Part shown: positions 1 through 10,740 of the stretch, piece by piece
Position numbering within the stretch: the first letter of the stretch is position 1
How the letters are laid out: every line of letters begins with the position of its first letter
Source of the DNA: Bugulina stolonifera
Taxonomy: Eukaryota; Bryozoa; Gymnolaemata; Cheilostomatida; Bugulidae
DNA: 64,000 nt
Assembly: GCA_935421135.1 (NCBI GenBank)
Contig: OW285196.1
Coordinates: 682,001-746,000 of the forward strand
Direction: 5' to 3'
The notes under the pieces: model-generated
Told to the model about the DNA's origin: nothing
What the model saw: the letters and a program-made list of their open reading frames with translations, nothing else
Database searches by the model: none
Translations under genes and position numbers: made by a program

Positions 1-49
1 GAATAATCCTCACTTTCGCGCGAAAAAGCCAGGTATGCCGATGACCTAG

Positions 50-180
50 AGATGGTTTCGTCCGGCCAAGCAAAATCCAATAGCCCTTCTGACCTAGATC
101 GGATGGCCAACTTGTGATTTTTATTCGCGACCCGGGTCTGTCCAATAGGTCGTGAAGACACTAACTGGAAACTGGGTCAC
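50..180. repeat. Dispersed repeat, copy 1
   Basis: This stretch, with the words GATGGTTTCGTCC, AATAGGCC-like and AAGACACT, is clearly similar to 52624-52765 in the same orientation. It is a dispersed repeat of unknown class. No coding capacity is seen. Confidence 0.6.
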
Positions 181-246
181 TACTGGTAACTGGGTCACTA
201 CTGGTAACTGGGTCACTACTGGTAACTAGGTCACTACTGGTAACTG
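168..246. repeat. 18-bp tandem repeat
   Basis: About four copies of AACTGGGTCACTACTGGT stand head to tail, with one-base differences between copies. Confidence 0.85.
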
Positions 247-1104
247 ACATCAACTTAACTGCTACCAAAAAGGTGAATAACTTCCATTCATTGCCTGTAT
301 AATCTAACGACAATCAAATGCTTTTAGAAATCTGTATTTATCTTGGCTGTTATAACATCGTCTAAAAATTTTGGTTACCCCATTTTCATTTGTGACCGTC
401 CAATGGTATGTGTACAATATCTAATTTTGAGATAACAAACTTCAATTGAATGTACGTATTAGTTTTCAACAAACAAACGAGCAGGTTACCTGTTTTAGAC
501 CAATATTACACACCCATGATGTGCTTTTTATCTATGACAATCATAATTTCCTGCAAACAAATTTGCATCAATGAAAAGGATGGAAGCATCATTCGCTAAC
601 CCATATAATAGAATTAGTCAAATGAATCTAATTATAATGTTATAAAATTAGAAGAGTCACTCTAGACAGTTGACCAGCACAGCTGTTGGTATGTTCCATC
701 AAGTAGTTTGACTAATAGGTGAGAGCTTATAGGAACCACAAACATTGAAGGGACTACACGTACCAACAGAAAAAATGGGTTCTCACTTAATTTGACACTC
801 CTCATCAAACAAAAAATTAACATAAAATATATTTTACGATTAGCTGAAGTTCAAACCTTATAAATTGGGCAATAATGAAAGTAGAATACTCTGACTTACT
901 GCAATCCATTATGCAGAATATCTAGATGGGTGATGATGGGGCTGGGTATGAGAAAAATACAGACAATTATTAATAAAGGACCATTTGGAAATGAGCACAC
1001 TTTCCATTAGATCGGTCGCTGAAGTGCGCTACACTATAATCCATATTAATGTATAATGTTATTATATTTGAGGATACAAATGTTGCTAGTGTTCAAGCAG
1101 CATT
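247..1104. other. AT-rich DNA, nothing recognised
   Basis: I see no long open frame, no convincing splice-site pair and no repeat structure in this interval. Confidence 0.5.
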
Positions 1105-1205
1105 ACCTGTGCAGCCCTAGCAAGAGTTGGCTTAGTGGTCTAGTGGGTTAGTTGGTCACCTTGTCTGTGTGGTGGACCAGGTCCAATTCTCCCAAATGCA
1201 TTATT
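1105..1205 (+). repeat. Possible tRNA-derived SINE head
   Basis: TGGTCTAGTGGGTTAG resembles a polymerase III A box, and GGTCCAATTCT about 45 bases later resembles a B box, the spacing of a tRNA-like promoter. There is no clear cloverleaf and no second copy in the window. A decayed tRNA gene is the alternative. Confidence 0.35.
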
Positions 1206-1900
1206 ATTCTTACTTAGTACTACAATAATTTGGGCAAACCAAAAGTTATGTCTGAGGGGTCCGGCGCAAATTTTAAAACAAATCTTGAAACTAGTGCCTT
1301 TTAGTTAGTCTGAAAGCAAAATTTCACAGATATGAGACAATAGAGAATAGGCATATTTATTTTTGACTATGGGCGTTTTAATTGGGCGGACTAAATTAAG
1401 TGAGGTTACTCAAATACGTTAAAAGCTTTTTTGAAATCAGTAAAAGAAATATCTAATGTTCAAATGATCTACTAGAAGAATATGCAGGAGGTCACATATC
1501 TACAAAAAGGAAAAGCAGAAAAAGCCAGAAACTATCATCACAAACCAATTTTGCATTCCCTTCGGCTCTCTAAAATCACAAGAGACAATTCATGCTCTAC
1601 ATTCCATATTGCAGTATGTGTAACAAGGCATAATATGCCAATATGATGATGATTATAATTATTATTACTTAATATTTCACATTTACATGTAGAAATAAGG
1701 ATTTCCCACCCCAATGATTATGAACAAACAATAACAAAACTTGAAATTCAAATTGAATTAATCATAAGTTGATCTTACTCCTTGGCTTCAGTTCAATTCA
1801 GTTATGCAGAATCCAAAATGAGACAAAAACATGGGAGCACATCCAGAGTTGGGTCCAGTTCGGAGTTCAAGTCACCAAGTCCAATTATTGAGTCATTTCA
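1206..1900. other. AT-rich DNA, nothing recognised
   Basis: Short frames only; no motif, splice pair or tandem repeat was recognised. Confidence 0.45.
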
Positions 1901-1909
1901 CACCTTCAG

Positions 1910-2710
1910 AGAGGTGGTGGGGGTGTTTACCCCGCAACCCTCTCCCAGCAATTCAGCCAGGTGGGAGGTAAGTAGGTACATGTACCAAGGCGCCTGTGGG
2001 GGAAGGTTTGGATCAATTTGGAAGTTAGTTGCACCCCAACACCTCCCACCTTGCCAGCCAACCACTGGTAAGGTCACGGCAGTCAAGCGGTGTCTCCGAA
2101 GAACAGGTTGGCCATGGCACTCCCCCGATACTCACTAGCCAAGTTAAGGTGAATCACTGCACGATGCCAGCCAGCCAATCAGCACAAGCTACTATGCCCC
2201 CAGATCAGAACACCGCCCCTTTGGTACAGAGCAGCACTCTTCACTGAGAGCACATGACACCCCTCTCCACATCGCCGCAGGATCATATGCTTGAGCCTTA
2301 GCATATGAGATGCTTTTGGCATAACTAGTTATTTGACCCTGCCCCTGTTGGTGTTCTGCAGTGGCCTACATGCCTGTACCCAAGCCAGCAATCTAAGGCA
2401 AGCACAGCCAAGGCTGACACCGAGACTCCACCCAGGGCATTATCATTTTTATCATTATTATTATTATTATTATTATGGCAAGTGGGGGTGTTTACCCCGC
2501 AACCTTCACTCGGCAATCCAGCCAGGTATGAGAGAAGCAGGTAAATGTGCCATGGCACCTGTGGGGGAATATTTGAATCGCTTTAGAAGCAGGTTGCGCC
2601 ACAACACCTCCCACAGTGCCGCCCAATCAAACGAGAGGGTAAGATCATGTCAGTCAAGTGGTGTCCCCGAAGAGCAGGCTGACCATGGTACTCTCCGGAT
2701 TATTATTATT
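1910..2710. repeat. Diverged direct duplication of a GC-richer repeat
   Basis: 1914-2135 and 2483-2700 share the same order of words: GGGGGTGTTTACCCCGCAAC, then CAGCCAGGT, CCTGTGGGGGAA, AACACCTCCCAC, then GTCAAG.GGTGTC.CCGAAGA. They are two diverged copies of a ~210-bp repeat, separated by ~350 bp that includes an ATT microsatellite (2454-2475). Both copies yield short open frames in several directions with no conserved motif, so I treat them as non-coding repeats, perhaps SINE-like. Confidence 0.6.
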
Positions 2711-3088
2711 ATTATTGGTTGGTGTACGGCGAAGGCGGTAACTATACTGCTATCAGTCTAGAACCAATATACTGAGATGGACAGCATCTGTGCTGATTCA
2801 AATAGGGCTGCCTGCTGCATGACATTATACTTATTCTGTACTCCCAAAGCGATAGCCACTCCAACAGTCTGTTTCACTTCGAGAGCACCAATCACTATAG
2901 GGATTACATTTGTCTTTACATTCCACATGCTGCTCACTTCTAATGCCAAACCTTGATACTTCACTGTCTTCAATCTCTCGTTATTATCATTATTATTTAT
3001 TATTATTAATGCAAATTGGTACAAAAGCACAGAAACGTTTTACCATACCATTTGTACAGTAACTATTCCGCAATTATTAGCTGTAGGC
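2711..3088. other. Intergenic DNA, nothing recognised
   Basis: Contains short ATT/TTA microsatellites (near 2699-2717 and 2983-3007). No gene is seen. Confidence 0.4.
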
Positions 3089-3094
3089 TATACC

Positions 3095-3219
3095 CAGGGG
3101 CAGATTTGGGGGTCCTGCCCTCCCTGCCATGGAGGGACCCTTCTTCATCTCCAATAAAAAAATTTAATTGGTTATTTCTCCTAAAATTAGCTACAAATTG
3201 ATCACGAAATCCGCCCCTG
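3095..3219. mobile_element. Short MITE with CAGGGGC termini
   Basis: The ends CAGGGGCAGATTT and the reverse complement of AAATCCGCCCCTG form ~13-bp imperfect terminal inverted repeats around 125 bp. TATACC is repeated directly at 3089-3094 and 3220-3225. The CAGGGGC end is typical of hAT MITEs, but hAT elements duplicate 8 bp, and only 6 bp match here, so the family is uncertain. Confidence 0.6.
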
Positions 3220-3225
3220 TATACC

Positions 3226-4920
3226 TATCCAGAAAAAACTTTTTCCTAATTTTAAAATTTAACACTGCTACAACTCCCTGCTTCCCAATTATGAATGCAT
3301 GACTTGTTCAACTCATTTAATTTTATATTTTTTCAACTTATTTTTACAAACTTTCGTTGGTCACTCTGCCTACCAGGAACAAAAAAAAATAAAAGGCAAG
3401 ACGCTGTTCGCTGAACCTTTCAATTTTTTAATATCTTTTTTAATTTAATCTTAATCAATGGGGTTGGGGTCTCAAACCTGACAGCCGTATTCAAGTCTAG
3501 TCTTGATCTTACTAAACTCAAACTGTAATATAAATATAAGCAGGCTTACAAAGTCTCCCTGATTCCGCAGGAGACTCCCTGATTTTCATCTCAAATTTTG
3601 GTGCCCCATCCAAATGCTGAATCTCCCTAATTTTCATCAGTCAAACTTGGCCAGCCTGAATATAAGCTCGGTGATAACTGGTACACGGGGATTATTACGG
3701 TAATAAACTGAATCACTCAATCATTTTACGATTGAAATTCATGTTGGTCAGTCTCGGGATTCACGGATTCAGTACTAACAGTCGAGTTTGTCTGTTCAAC
3801 GAGTGAGTGAGTGAGTGAGTGAGTATTCAAAGAAAGACAAGACCAAAGAAAGATCACAGCTTCGCTGATGATGATTTAAGTTTTACCTCCTCGCCTGAAC
3901 AAAAATCACCTGCTATACCTCAAAATTCGGCGTCTGGTTTAACTTTTGCTTCAAACGATTCCATGTGCAAATATTTCCTGTGTGAACGTAAATGCTACCA
4001 GCTTTTGGTATCATCGGCATAGAGGAATCATCCGCCATGTTGCTATGGGCATTTACTGTAGAGTTGCCAAAGAGGGTAAAAGCTCTTTGGAGTTGCGTTG
4101 CCAAAGATATCTTTTGCGCGTGGCGTTTACTTCATAACTCGCATTTTTTTGCTGGTCTTTGTGCATGAGAACATAGATTGTTCGTCCGGATACTGTTTTT
4201 ACTTTCGAACATACTACTATCAGTTGCTGGACTGGTGAATAATTTTCTGCGCGAGTGTGTTGCTAGCAAGAGGGCACAACTGCCACCGCAGCTGCACAGA
4301 TGAGATAACAACGTCCGTTCTGTGAATGGTGAAGTACAGTAAAAAGCTAAAGTTACTGGGCAAGGATCTGAATAACGAAACTCTCTGTTATCTCCCGAAA
4401 ATAAGCCTAATAGAATGTGGACAATAGATCAAATCACAATCTCTTACTGATCTGCTGCTAGAATGAAATGACCGAAGCAGTGCCTTTTTGTAGGGGCTCT
4501 CTGGGCTCCCGGGAGCCCCTTCGAAAAATCATGGTTCATTGAGGGGGCTCGCGGGACCCCCCTCAACAACTTGCCACCTTTCAGTTTATCAAGTAGTTAT
4601 AGCCAGGCATCATGCATGATGCATCCTATTGGGAACATACATGTACATGCTACCTGGTACATGTGCAGCAATATGCTATGGTAAACCCCAATGTTGACTC
4701 ATGATTCCAGACTATATGACACATTCATTCCAGCGAGCAGCCAGTTAAAGAAAATAGCTAACCTTGCATGTATTACTAGACTGAATCTGAGGGCCGAACC
4801 AATGTATTTATGAACATAAATACGCTGTATAATTTCCATTCGACTTGCCACATAGGACCGACCCTCGGAAGCCCATAGTTATGTTCTAGTTTTCCTTCTC
4901 ACCACTTTGTCAGACTACGT
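3226..4920. other. Intergenic DNA with minor repeats
   Basis: Contains a GAGT microsatellite at about 3800-3826 and a GC-rich snapback around 4490-4570 (GGGCTCCCGGGAGCCCC). Short frames around 3819-4137 have no recognisable domain or conserved splice context. No gene is supported. Confidence 0.4.
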
Positions 4921-4996
4921 ATATTGTGGTGAAACAGCCTCCGTGGTAATGGCACCTAGGCCAGCCACACTGACAATATCATTAGCTGACAATTAA

Positions 4997-6120
4997 CAGA
5001 GCTGGGTCCAAGTCATAGATTTGACTTGACTTGCCAAGTCAAGTCAAGTCACAAGTCGACTTGATTTGGACTTGCCAACCTAAGGACTTGACTTGACTTT
5101 GACTTGCGCATCAATGTGACTTGACTTGGACACATGAATGACTTGTGATTTCGACTTGACTTTGACTTGCACATCAATGTGACTTGACTTGACTTGACTT
5201 GGACACATGAATGACTTGTGATTTCGACTTGACTTTGACTTGCACATCAACGTGACTTGACTTGACTTGACTTGGACACATGAATGACTTGTGATTTTGA
5301 CTTGGGTTCTGCCAAGTCAATCTGGCAAATAAAAATTTTGTACAATTTTGTCAATTGTCTACCTATTTATCATTTGTACTAGGTCAGTTCTACTAGCAGC
5401 ACTCAGAGTATATCAAGGTTAGCTATGAGGATACACAATTCAGACAATATCTAGGCTGTGTGTACGTGAGACTACACAACGACAATGCATAGTCACAAGT
5501 ACACACAGTGCAAGTAGTGTAAGTGTAGCCTAGGTGTGGTGTAAGTAGTGAATATAATGTACAGTGCAATAATTACTAGAGTTAAACTGCAGGACTGGCC
5601 AGTGGACACTCCGTGCTGTACCATGTGCTGTTTACATGCTATGTAACACTGCATCACCATTACAATATACAGTATATAATACTATATGACCAGTCTCGAC
5701 TGTAGTGCCAATAATACTACTTATATAGACTAGTTCTTTACCATGATTGCATAACATACATGTACATGCCCTGCTACACCTTGGCATAGGTTTTTCATAG
5801 ATTGGGATGCCTACTAAACGAAAAAAATGATGTTTTGGAAAATGTAAAATTTTTTGAAGTTGTCTTCCACTTGACTTGCATTTCGACTTGACTTGACTTT
5901 GACTTGACTTGACTTGTGACTTGCATGACAGCTGACTTGACTTGACTTGACTTGAGGCATCACTGACTTGACTTCGACTTGACTTGCCTTCAAAATTTTA
6001 GAAGTTACTTGACTTGACTTGACTTGAGGCAGCACTGACTTGACTTCGACTTGACTTGCCTCCAAAATTTTAGAAATGACTTGACTTGTTGACTTGCAAG
6101 TCGACTTGGACCCAACTCTG
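4997..6120. mobile_element. Non-autonomous hAT-type DNA transposon, copy 1
   Basis: Termini CAGAGCTGGGTCCAAGTC and the reverse complement of GACTTGGACCCAACTCTG are near-perfect 18-bp inverted repeats. An exact 8-bp duplication ACAATTAA lies at 4989-4996 and 6121-6128. CAGAG ends plus an 8-bp duplication are the signature of the hAT superfamily. Inside, both subterminal zones are arrays of GACTTGACTTG (about 5020-5300 and 5870-6110). No transposase frame is seen, so it must be mobilised in trans. Confidence 0.85.
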
Positions 6121-6140
6121 ACAATTAACCTTATTCATAT

Positions 6141-6341
6141 TGTGGGATTATGATCTAGAGATCAATGGTGTATAACAGTGCCGCTTATTGGATCCTGAGA
6201 TAAGTATTAGCCAATAGGATTAGTATACGAGACTGAGGCATAGAATACAGGAGCGAACACACGGCACTTCTATTCTTATCATAGGTGAGTCTAGTTGTAC
6301 TGATAAATTCTATCCTGTACAGACTATACCTTGACTTGACA
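6141..6341 (+). repeat. 5' LTR of the gag-only element
   Basis: 201 bp, TGTGGG...TTGACA, nearly identical to 8777-8997 apart from one ~20-bp indel. Confidence 0.85.
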
Positions 6342-6359
6342 TGGTACCACGGGTGGGGT
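6342..6359 (+). promoter_or_regulatory. Primer-binding site of the gag-only element
   Basis: TGGTACCACGGGTGGGGT directly abuts the 5' LTR. A TGG start is expected, because it pairs with the CCA end of a tRNA primer. I did not assign the tRNA. Confidence 0.6.
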
Positions 6360-6424
6360 AGCTGTATTGCAAGTCGTTGGTATACTTTGTGCAGAATAGT
6401 CTTTTTCGGGGGGAGAGACGACAG

Positions 6425-6548
6425 AGGAGGAGGAGATACACATTCATACTACAGAGGAGGAGGAGGAGATACACATTCATACTACAGAGGAGAAGGAGGA
6501 GGAGATACACATTCATACTACAGAGGAGGAGGAGATACACATTCATAC
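6425..6548. repeat. AGAGGAGGAGATACACATTC tandem repeat in leader
   Basis: Three to four units of about 30-36 bp run up to the nested solo LTR and resume after it (7216-7272), which shows the solo LTR split a single array. Confidence 0.75.
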
Positions 6549-7212
6549 TGTAATGGTTTCTGTGTTTTGGTGCGGTCGTCCTTGGACGACTATCGACCCA
6601 GAAATGAAGTGCCTATGAGTGGTAATAGGACTTCGCATTACATGAAAGATCGAGCGGTCTCAGTAGCCCAAATATTACCAAAGACGACCCATCTGATCTC
6701 AAGTCCGACCTTCAAACTATACAATGAAAGAGAAAGATCCGACCTAGTAGGCAGTTCGCTAAGCGAATGACCTGGCAAAAGGAAGTGAAGATCTCTGTAT
6801 CAAGTATAGATGTGTCTTTATTGAAAGCCAAGTGAAGACTGAGACAATGAACAGTAAAACAATGCCCTTTATATAGTATAAGGACTTCCGGCCGACGTGA
6901 CGTCGGGAAAAGACGACGTGTGGTCGTCCGGAAGTTGCGCAACAAGATGGCCGCCGGAAGCCCGACGGCCGACCCAAAATAGGTCGGGTTCTACAAAAGT
7001 TGCTTAAAATGGTCCAATTCATGTACAAAATGAATATCAATGGATTCTGAGAGGTCGGGCCTCTGTACATGGGTATAAAAGGCATTAAAAGACTTAGTAA
7101 CAATCATGTAACTATATACAATAACATATAGTAAAGTACAAGCAGATATATACATGTATGTGCACACAATAATGAGTGTCAGATGGAAGATACGACTTGG
7201 CGTACCATCACA
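6549..7212 (-). mobile_element. Solo LTR nested in the gag-only element
   Basis: On the minus strand it begins TGTGATGGTACGCC and ends CCATTACA. ATAC flanks it at 6545-6548 and 7213-7216. On that strand it has a TATA box (reverse complement of CTTTATATAG, ~6869-6878) and AATAAA (near 6816-6821), so its transcription sense is minus. Termini and duplication length match the 4925-9947 LTR family, but it is shorter and diverged. It supplies the upstream part of the long open frame starting at 7183; that part is not Gag. Confidence 0.7.
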
Positions 7213-7392
7213 ATACTACAGAGGAGGAGGAGGAGATACATATTCACACTACAGAGGAGGAGGAGGTTCACATTAGATCATTGTTTCATTTATTATTATA
7301 ATTATTGTTATTATTATTACTATTATAATTATTATTGTTATTGTTGTTGGAAAAAAAAAGACATATTATCAAGGTCCTTTGGGGAAACATCA

Positions 7393-8325
7393 ATGGTGAC
7401 TGGCTTTAGCTATTCGGGATTTCCCGAGCTTTGTATAGATCCGAAAGATGTCTCGGGTTCATGGAATAGATGGCTTATAGAATTTAAATTGTGTATCAGA
7501 ATGAAAAGCTTTGAAATGGGAAATGATAAAGTTACAGATGAACATGGTGTTGAAACTTTGGTTCCAAAATTCACTGATGAAGGTAAATTATTGGTATTAT
7601 TGAAATCTATTGGCTCCGAGGGTAGAGAGACATTACTGTCCACGGGTTTGGAGTTAGAAGGGGTCAATACCACATATGATGAAGCTTTGAAGGTTTTGGT
7701 TAACCACTATCAGAGAGAAGATAGTTTGTATGTTAGAACCCAAAGTTTTGTGAAAGTGCAACAGTGTGCTAGTGAAGATCCTAGAGATTATTTAAACAGG
7801 GTCGAACGTTTAAGTAGAAGTTTAGAATTTTTTAATACTGAAATTGAAGCCGCTAAAGTACCCTTACAAACGGCGCGTAAAGAATTAACATTAGTGCTAG
7901 CAGTTGCAGGTTTGAAAGACCAAAACATGTGTAGAGAGCTTATAGCGAAGGATGATTTGACTTGGGATAAACTGAAAACTATAATGAGGTCACGGTCTTC
8001 TGCACAGGAGTCAGTGACAAAGTTGAATAGTGAGTTCGGCTCAGTAGCTATAAAAACAGAGCCAGTGGGCGAAGTTGAAATAGAAAGTAGTAGAAGAGGT
8101 AGAAGCAGGGAAAGAAGAGGTAGATACAGTTCTAGTTCTAGTTCTAGTTCTAGAGACAGTTACAGGCGTACTAGTACACCTGAAAGAAAAGATGTGGTTA
8201 GATGTTATGAATGTAATGGAAAAAATCATGTTGCCAGATATTGCCCTAAAATTATATGTTACAAATGTGAAAGGAAAGGTCACCAGGCTAGAGATTGCGA
8301 GTCAGGGTCTTGGTCCAGATGGTAG
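7393..8325 (+). CDS. gag: Gag polyprotein with two CCHC zinc knuckles
   Basis: The 310-residue frame starts MVTGFSYSGFPEL. The first two thirds look like a Ty3/gypsy-type capsid region (an arginine/leucine-rich helical stretch with RDYLNRVERLSRSLEFF). A serine/arginine-rich linker follows, then two retroviral zinc knuckles, CYECNGKNHVARYC and CYKCERKGHQARDC, both CX2CX4HX4C, at the C-terminus. Gag packages the RNA into particles. I chose this ATG because the frame upstream (from 7183) runs through solo-LTR sequence and a repeat. No pol follows; an unrelated short frame comes next, then the 3' LTR. Confidence 0.8.
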   Translation: MVTGFSYSGFPELCIDPKDVSGSWNRWLIEFKLCIRMKSFEMGNDKVTDEHGVETLVPKFTDEGKLLVLLKSIGSEGRETLLSTGLELEGVNTTYDEALKVLVNHYQREDSLYVRTQSFVKVQQCASEDPRDYLNRVERLSRSLEFFNTEIEAAKVPLQTARKELTLVLAVAGLKDQNMCRELIAKDDLTWDKLKTIMRSRSSAQESVTKLNSEFGSVAIKTEPVGEVEIESSRRGRSRERRGRYSSSSSSSSRDSYRRTSTPERKDVVRCYECNGKNHVARYCPKIICYKCERKGHQARDCESGSWSRW

Positions 8326-8415
8326 AGAGGGCAGTGTTCCAGGGAGTACATGTTGGTAATAGTCCACCATGGTTACATAGACATGACATGACTTGTGTAT
8401 TGCGATTTACAGGCC

Positions 8416-8649
8416 ATGGAAGTCTCAGGCAGTGAGCGGGAGTATATGACTCCTTCTGCTGCCCAGAATGCAGATTCTAGTATACAAGGTTCTAGTGTAC
8501 AAGTTAGCCAGAACGCTAGTGAACGAGTCAGTGTGGGTATGGAAGTAAAGTCTGAAGGCGCAGAGCCTCAGATTGTTACTGTTCATGAGCCCCTCTACTC
8601 GGAGGTGACTAGAAATACTAGTTTAGGACTTTCAGATCCAGAAGTGTGA
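8416..8649 (+). CDS. Short open frame after gag, function unknown
   Basis: A 77-residue frame starting MEVSGSEREYM, rich in serine, glutamate and valine, lies between gag and the purine tract. It has no aspartic-protease DS/TG motif or other domain I recognise. TTACAG just before the ATG could be a splice acceptor, so it may be read from a spliced RNA. It may equally be remnant sequence. Confidence 0.3.
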   Translation: MEVSGSEREYMTPSAAQNADSSIQGSSVQVSQNASERVSVGMEVKSEGAEPQIVTVHEPLYSEVTRNTSLGLSDPEV

Positions 8650-8764
8650 CTTTCAAGAGAGAGGGCATGTTGTAGGCTATAACACATGATGAGTATTGTA
8701 GGAATCTAGGAGTGTGGGCTACTGGAGACACGAGACTACCAGAGACCAACAGGAAGGCTCTTCT

Positions 8765-8776
8765 AAGAAAAGGGCA
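8765..8776 (+). promoter_or_regulatory. Polypurine tract of the gag-only element
   Basis: AAGAAAAGGGCA sits immediately before the 3' LTR, where plus-strand priming occurs in LTR elements. Confidence 0.55.
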
Positions 8777-8997
8777 TGTGGGATTATGATCTAGAGATCA
8801 ATGGTGTATAACAGTGCCGCTTATTGGATCCTGAGATAAGCATTAGCCAATAGCATTAGTATACGAGACCAAGGAGTAAGAGACGAGACTGAGGCATAGA
8901 ATACAGGAGCGAACACACGGCACTTCTATTCCTATCATAGGTGAGTCTAGTTGTACTGATAAATTCTATCCTGTACAGACTATACCTTGACTTGACA
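8777..8997 (+). repeat. 3' LTR of the gag-only element
   Basis: 221 bp, same ends as the 5' LTR, followed by the ATAT duplication. Confidence 0.85.
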
Positions 8998-10314
8998 ATA
9001 TACTGTTATTCACATATCCATGCATTGTCTATCAATTATTATCTGTGCATTCAATACCTTACTATCCACTGCGTGTCTTATATACATGTCTGTATTAGCA
9101 ATCAAGTCTTGGAATTACGCTCTATTGCATCTTGGTTTTTCCCACATTTATACTTATTTAGTAATTGTCTGTCCTTACTTGATTGCATATTGTTAGAGTC
9201 TTTTTGCCCCTTTATACTGTAACTACGTGGCCGACCTCATGGATTTAGCTCATATTTACACACGACATGTTTTTACCTATTGTAAGCACTTTTTGTGCCA
9301 TGGCCGACCTTTTCATATGGCCAGGTCAGGCGGAACCAGACATATTGTTGCGTAAGTTCCGGAGCCGACCCCCTGTCGGCCGCCCAATACCATGTCGTAC
9401 CTTTTTGCCGGAAGTTTGTTATGTATATAAAGCAGAGCATTTTCTATTGTGAATCAGTTGTTGATTGCGCTTGAATAAAGCAACATCTCCTAACTCAACG
9501 TACAGAGGCTTACTCTTTAGGCGGGTAACTCCACCGGAGAATCCTTTGGATTCAGTACGGCTCGAGTTCACCTCATCCTAGGCTAAGCATATCTCTATCC
9601 ACCCCTTAGGCTTAGGCCGATCCCGGGTTCTAAATGAACCTAGCGTCGGACTTAGGTTCTCAAGGTTAGATCTTCTTCACTACACTCCCTTGGAGTATAA
9701 ACTCTACAGATCACTCCCTCGGAGTATAAACTCTACTAGACCTACGTCGGTTCTGAGCTCCAGTGAGTCTCGGCATCGGCCTACGTCTAAGATAATCTAC
9801 AATCTACACTAATAAGAGCACCTATAACTGTTCACTCTTTTATGTAATGAGCAGAAGGTACACTTGGTCGGCCTCTACCACCTTCCAAGCCCTTCCCATA
9901 CATGTAGCCCTCGGCTCTCGTATGATCTAGCACTCAAAAACATTACAATATTATAGGAATCGATTGATAGCTATTTTACACATTTATTGTATTTATCCCT
10001 GAGCTAATAGTTATGATTCATTACAGTTTTTAATAACATTTATTTGATCCGCCATGATTATGTATAATTCAGCATTCAATATGGGTGGCCACTAACCTGA
10101 GAACTATAAAATGTTGTGCGAACACCTTCAATAGCCTCTCTTCATTCTTATAGACACTATAGCCTCTAACCTGCTCATTTTCATGCTCTTTGTGCCCATA
10201 CCCTAAGTTATTATACAACATGGTGGAAACAGAAGTCCAACACAACAAGGATGAAAAAATTTCTATGTCTGGGAAATCTTAGCAAAATAACTCTAATGAC
10301 TTGGGACATCAAGT

Positions 10315-10482
10315 ACAAGATATTTGGTATGCAGGGGACTTGTTTTTGAGCAGTCAGAGACTTGTTTCAAATCTATGAAAATACCAGTCCCTGACTGGGG
10401 TTTGAACCCTGGGCCTCTGCAGTACCTAATCACTTAGCACAGTAAACAGAACATGCTACCACCACACCAGCTCAGCAACCTT
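10315..10482 (-). repeat. tRNA-derived SINE, copy 1
   Basis: On the minus strand it reads TGCTGAGCTGGTGTGGTGGT (A-box-like) followed by GGGTTCAAACCCC (B box), then TCTCTGACTGCTCAAAAA. It matches 62473-62640 over its length. The B box fits the polymerase III consensus GGTTCRANYCC. Confidence 0.7.
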
Positions 10483-10569
10483 GAAAAAGGAAGCTTCATC
10501 AGTGAGCATTAGGCATGCTCTGAGCGAACTGCACACAAGGCACCTTGCTATATCATATAGGGTATTAGG

Positions 10570-10740
10570 AGGTTTGGCCTTCTTTTATATGATGTTTTTT
10601 TATGCCAGGAATTTGTCTTTTGAGCAGGTAGTTTCATGGATGTGAAACATGTCTCTGTCCGCTCAAAAGACAAATTCCTTGCATAAAAACATCACATATT
10701 ATAAAAAATTGGCTAACTACCCTAACATCCTATGACATTA
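10570..10740. repeat. Fold-back of the SINE tail
   Basis: The arms CAGGAATTTGTCTTTTGAGC and GCTCAAAAGACAAATTCCTTG are reverse complements, extended on both sides (GATGTTTTT / AAAAACATC). The second arm also matches the 3' part of the SINE at 62473-62640. It looks like two SINE tails joined head to head. Confidence 0.65.

Larger units (their letters stand above)
6141..8997 (+). mobile_element. LTR retrotransposon carrying gag only
   Basis: Direct repeats at 6141-6341 and 8777-8997 start TGTGGGATTATG and end CTTGACTTGACA; the 3' copy has ~20 extra bases. ATAT at 6137-6140 and 8998-9001 is the 4-bp target duplication. A primer-binding site starting TGGTACC follows the 5' LTR, and a purine tract precedes the 3' LTR. 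The interior holds a Gag frame (7393-8325) but no protease, reverse transcriptase or integrase, so the element depends on another element's pol. A solo LTR (6549-7212) has landed in its leader. Confidence 0.82.
4925..9947 (+). mobile_element. Solo LTR, copy 1, interrupted by two nested insertions
   Basis: The LTR begins TGTGGTGAAACAG at 4925 and ends CATTACA at 9947, flanked on both sides by ATAT (4921-4924 and 9948-9951), a 4-bp target duplication. It is split by a hAT element (4997-6120 plus its duplication) and by a gag-only LTR element (6141-8997 plus its duplication); the remaining ~1.0 kb matches 21413-22430 in the opposite orientation. A TATA box (9424-9432, TATATAAAG) and a poly(A) signal (AATAAA, 9474-9479) give plus orientation. 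No internal retroviral genes remain for this family here, as expected after LTR-LTR recombination. Confidence 0.8.

Noticed and set aside
7183..7392. N-terminal extension of the Gag frame
   Set aside because: It reads through solo-LTR end and a GAGGAG repeat; the ATG at 7393 starts the Gag-like sequence.
9267..9452. 61-codon frame repeated at 21896-22081
   Set aside because: Conserved only because both lie in copies of the same LTR.
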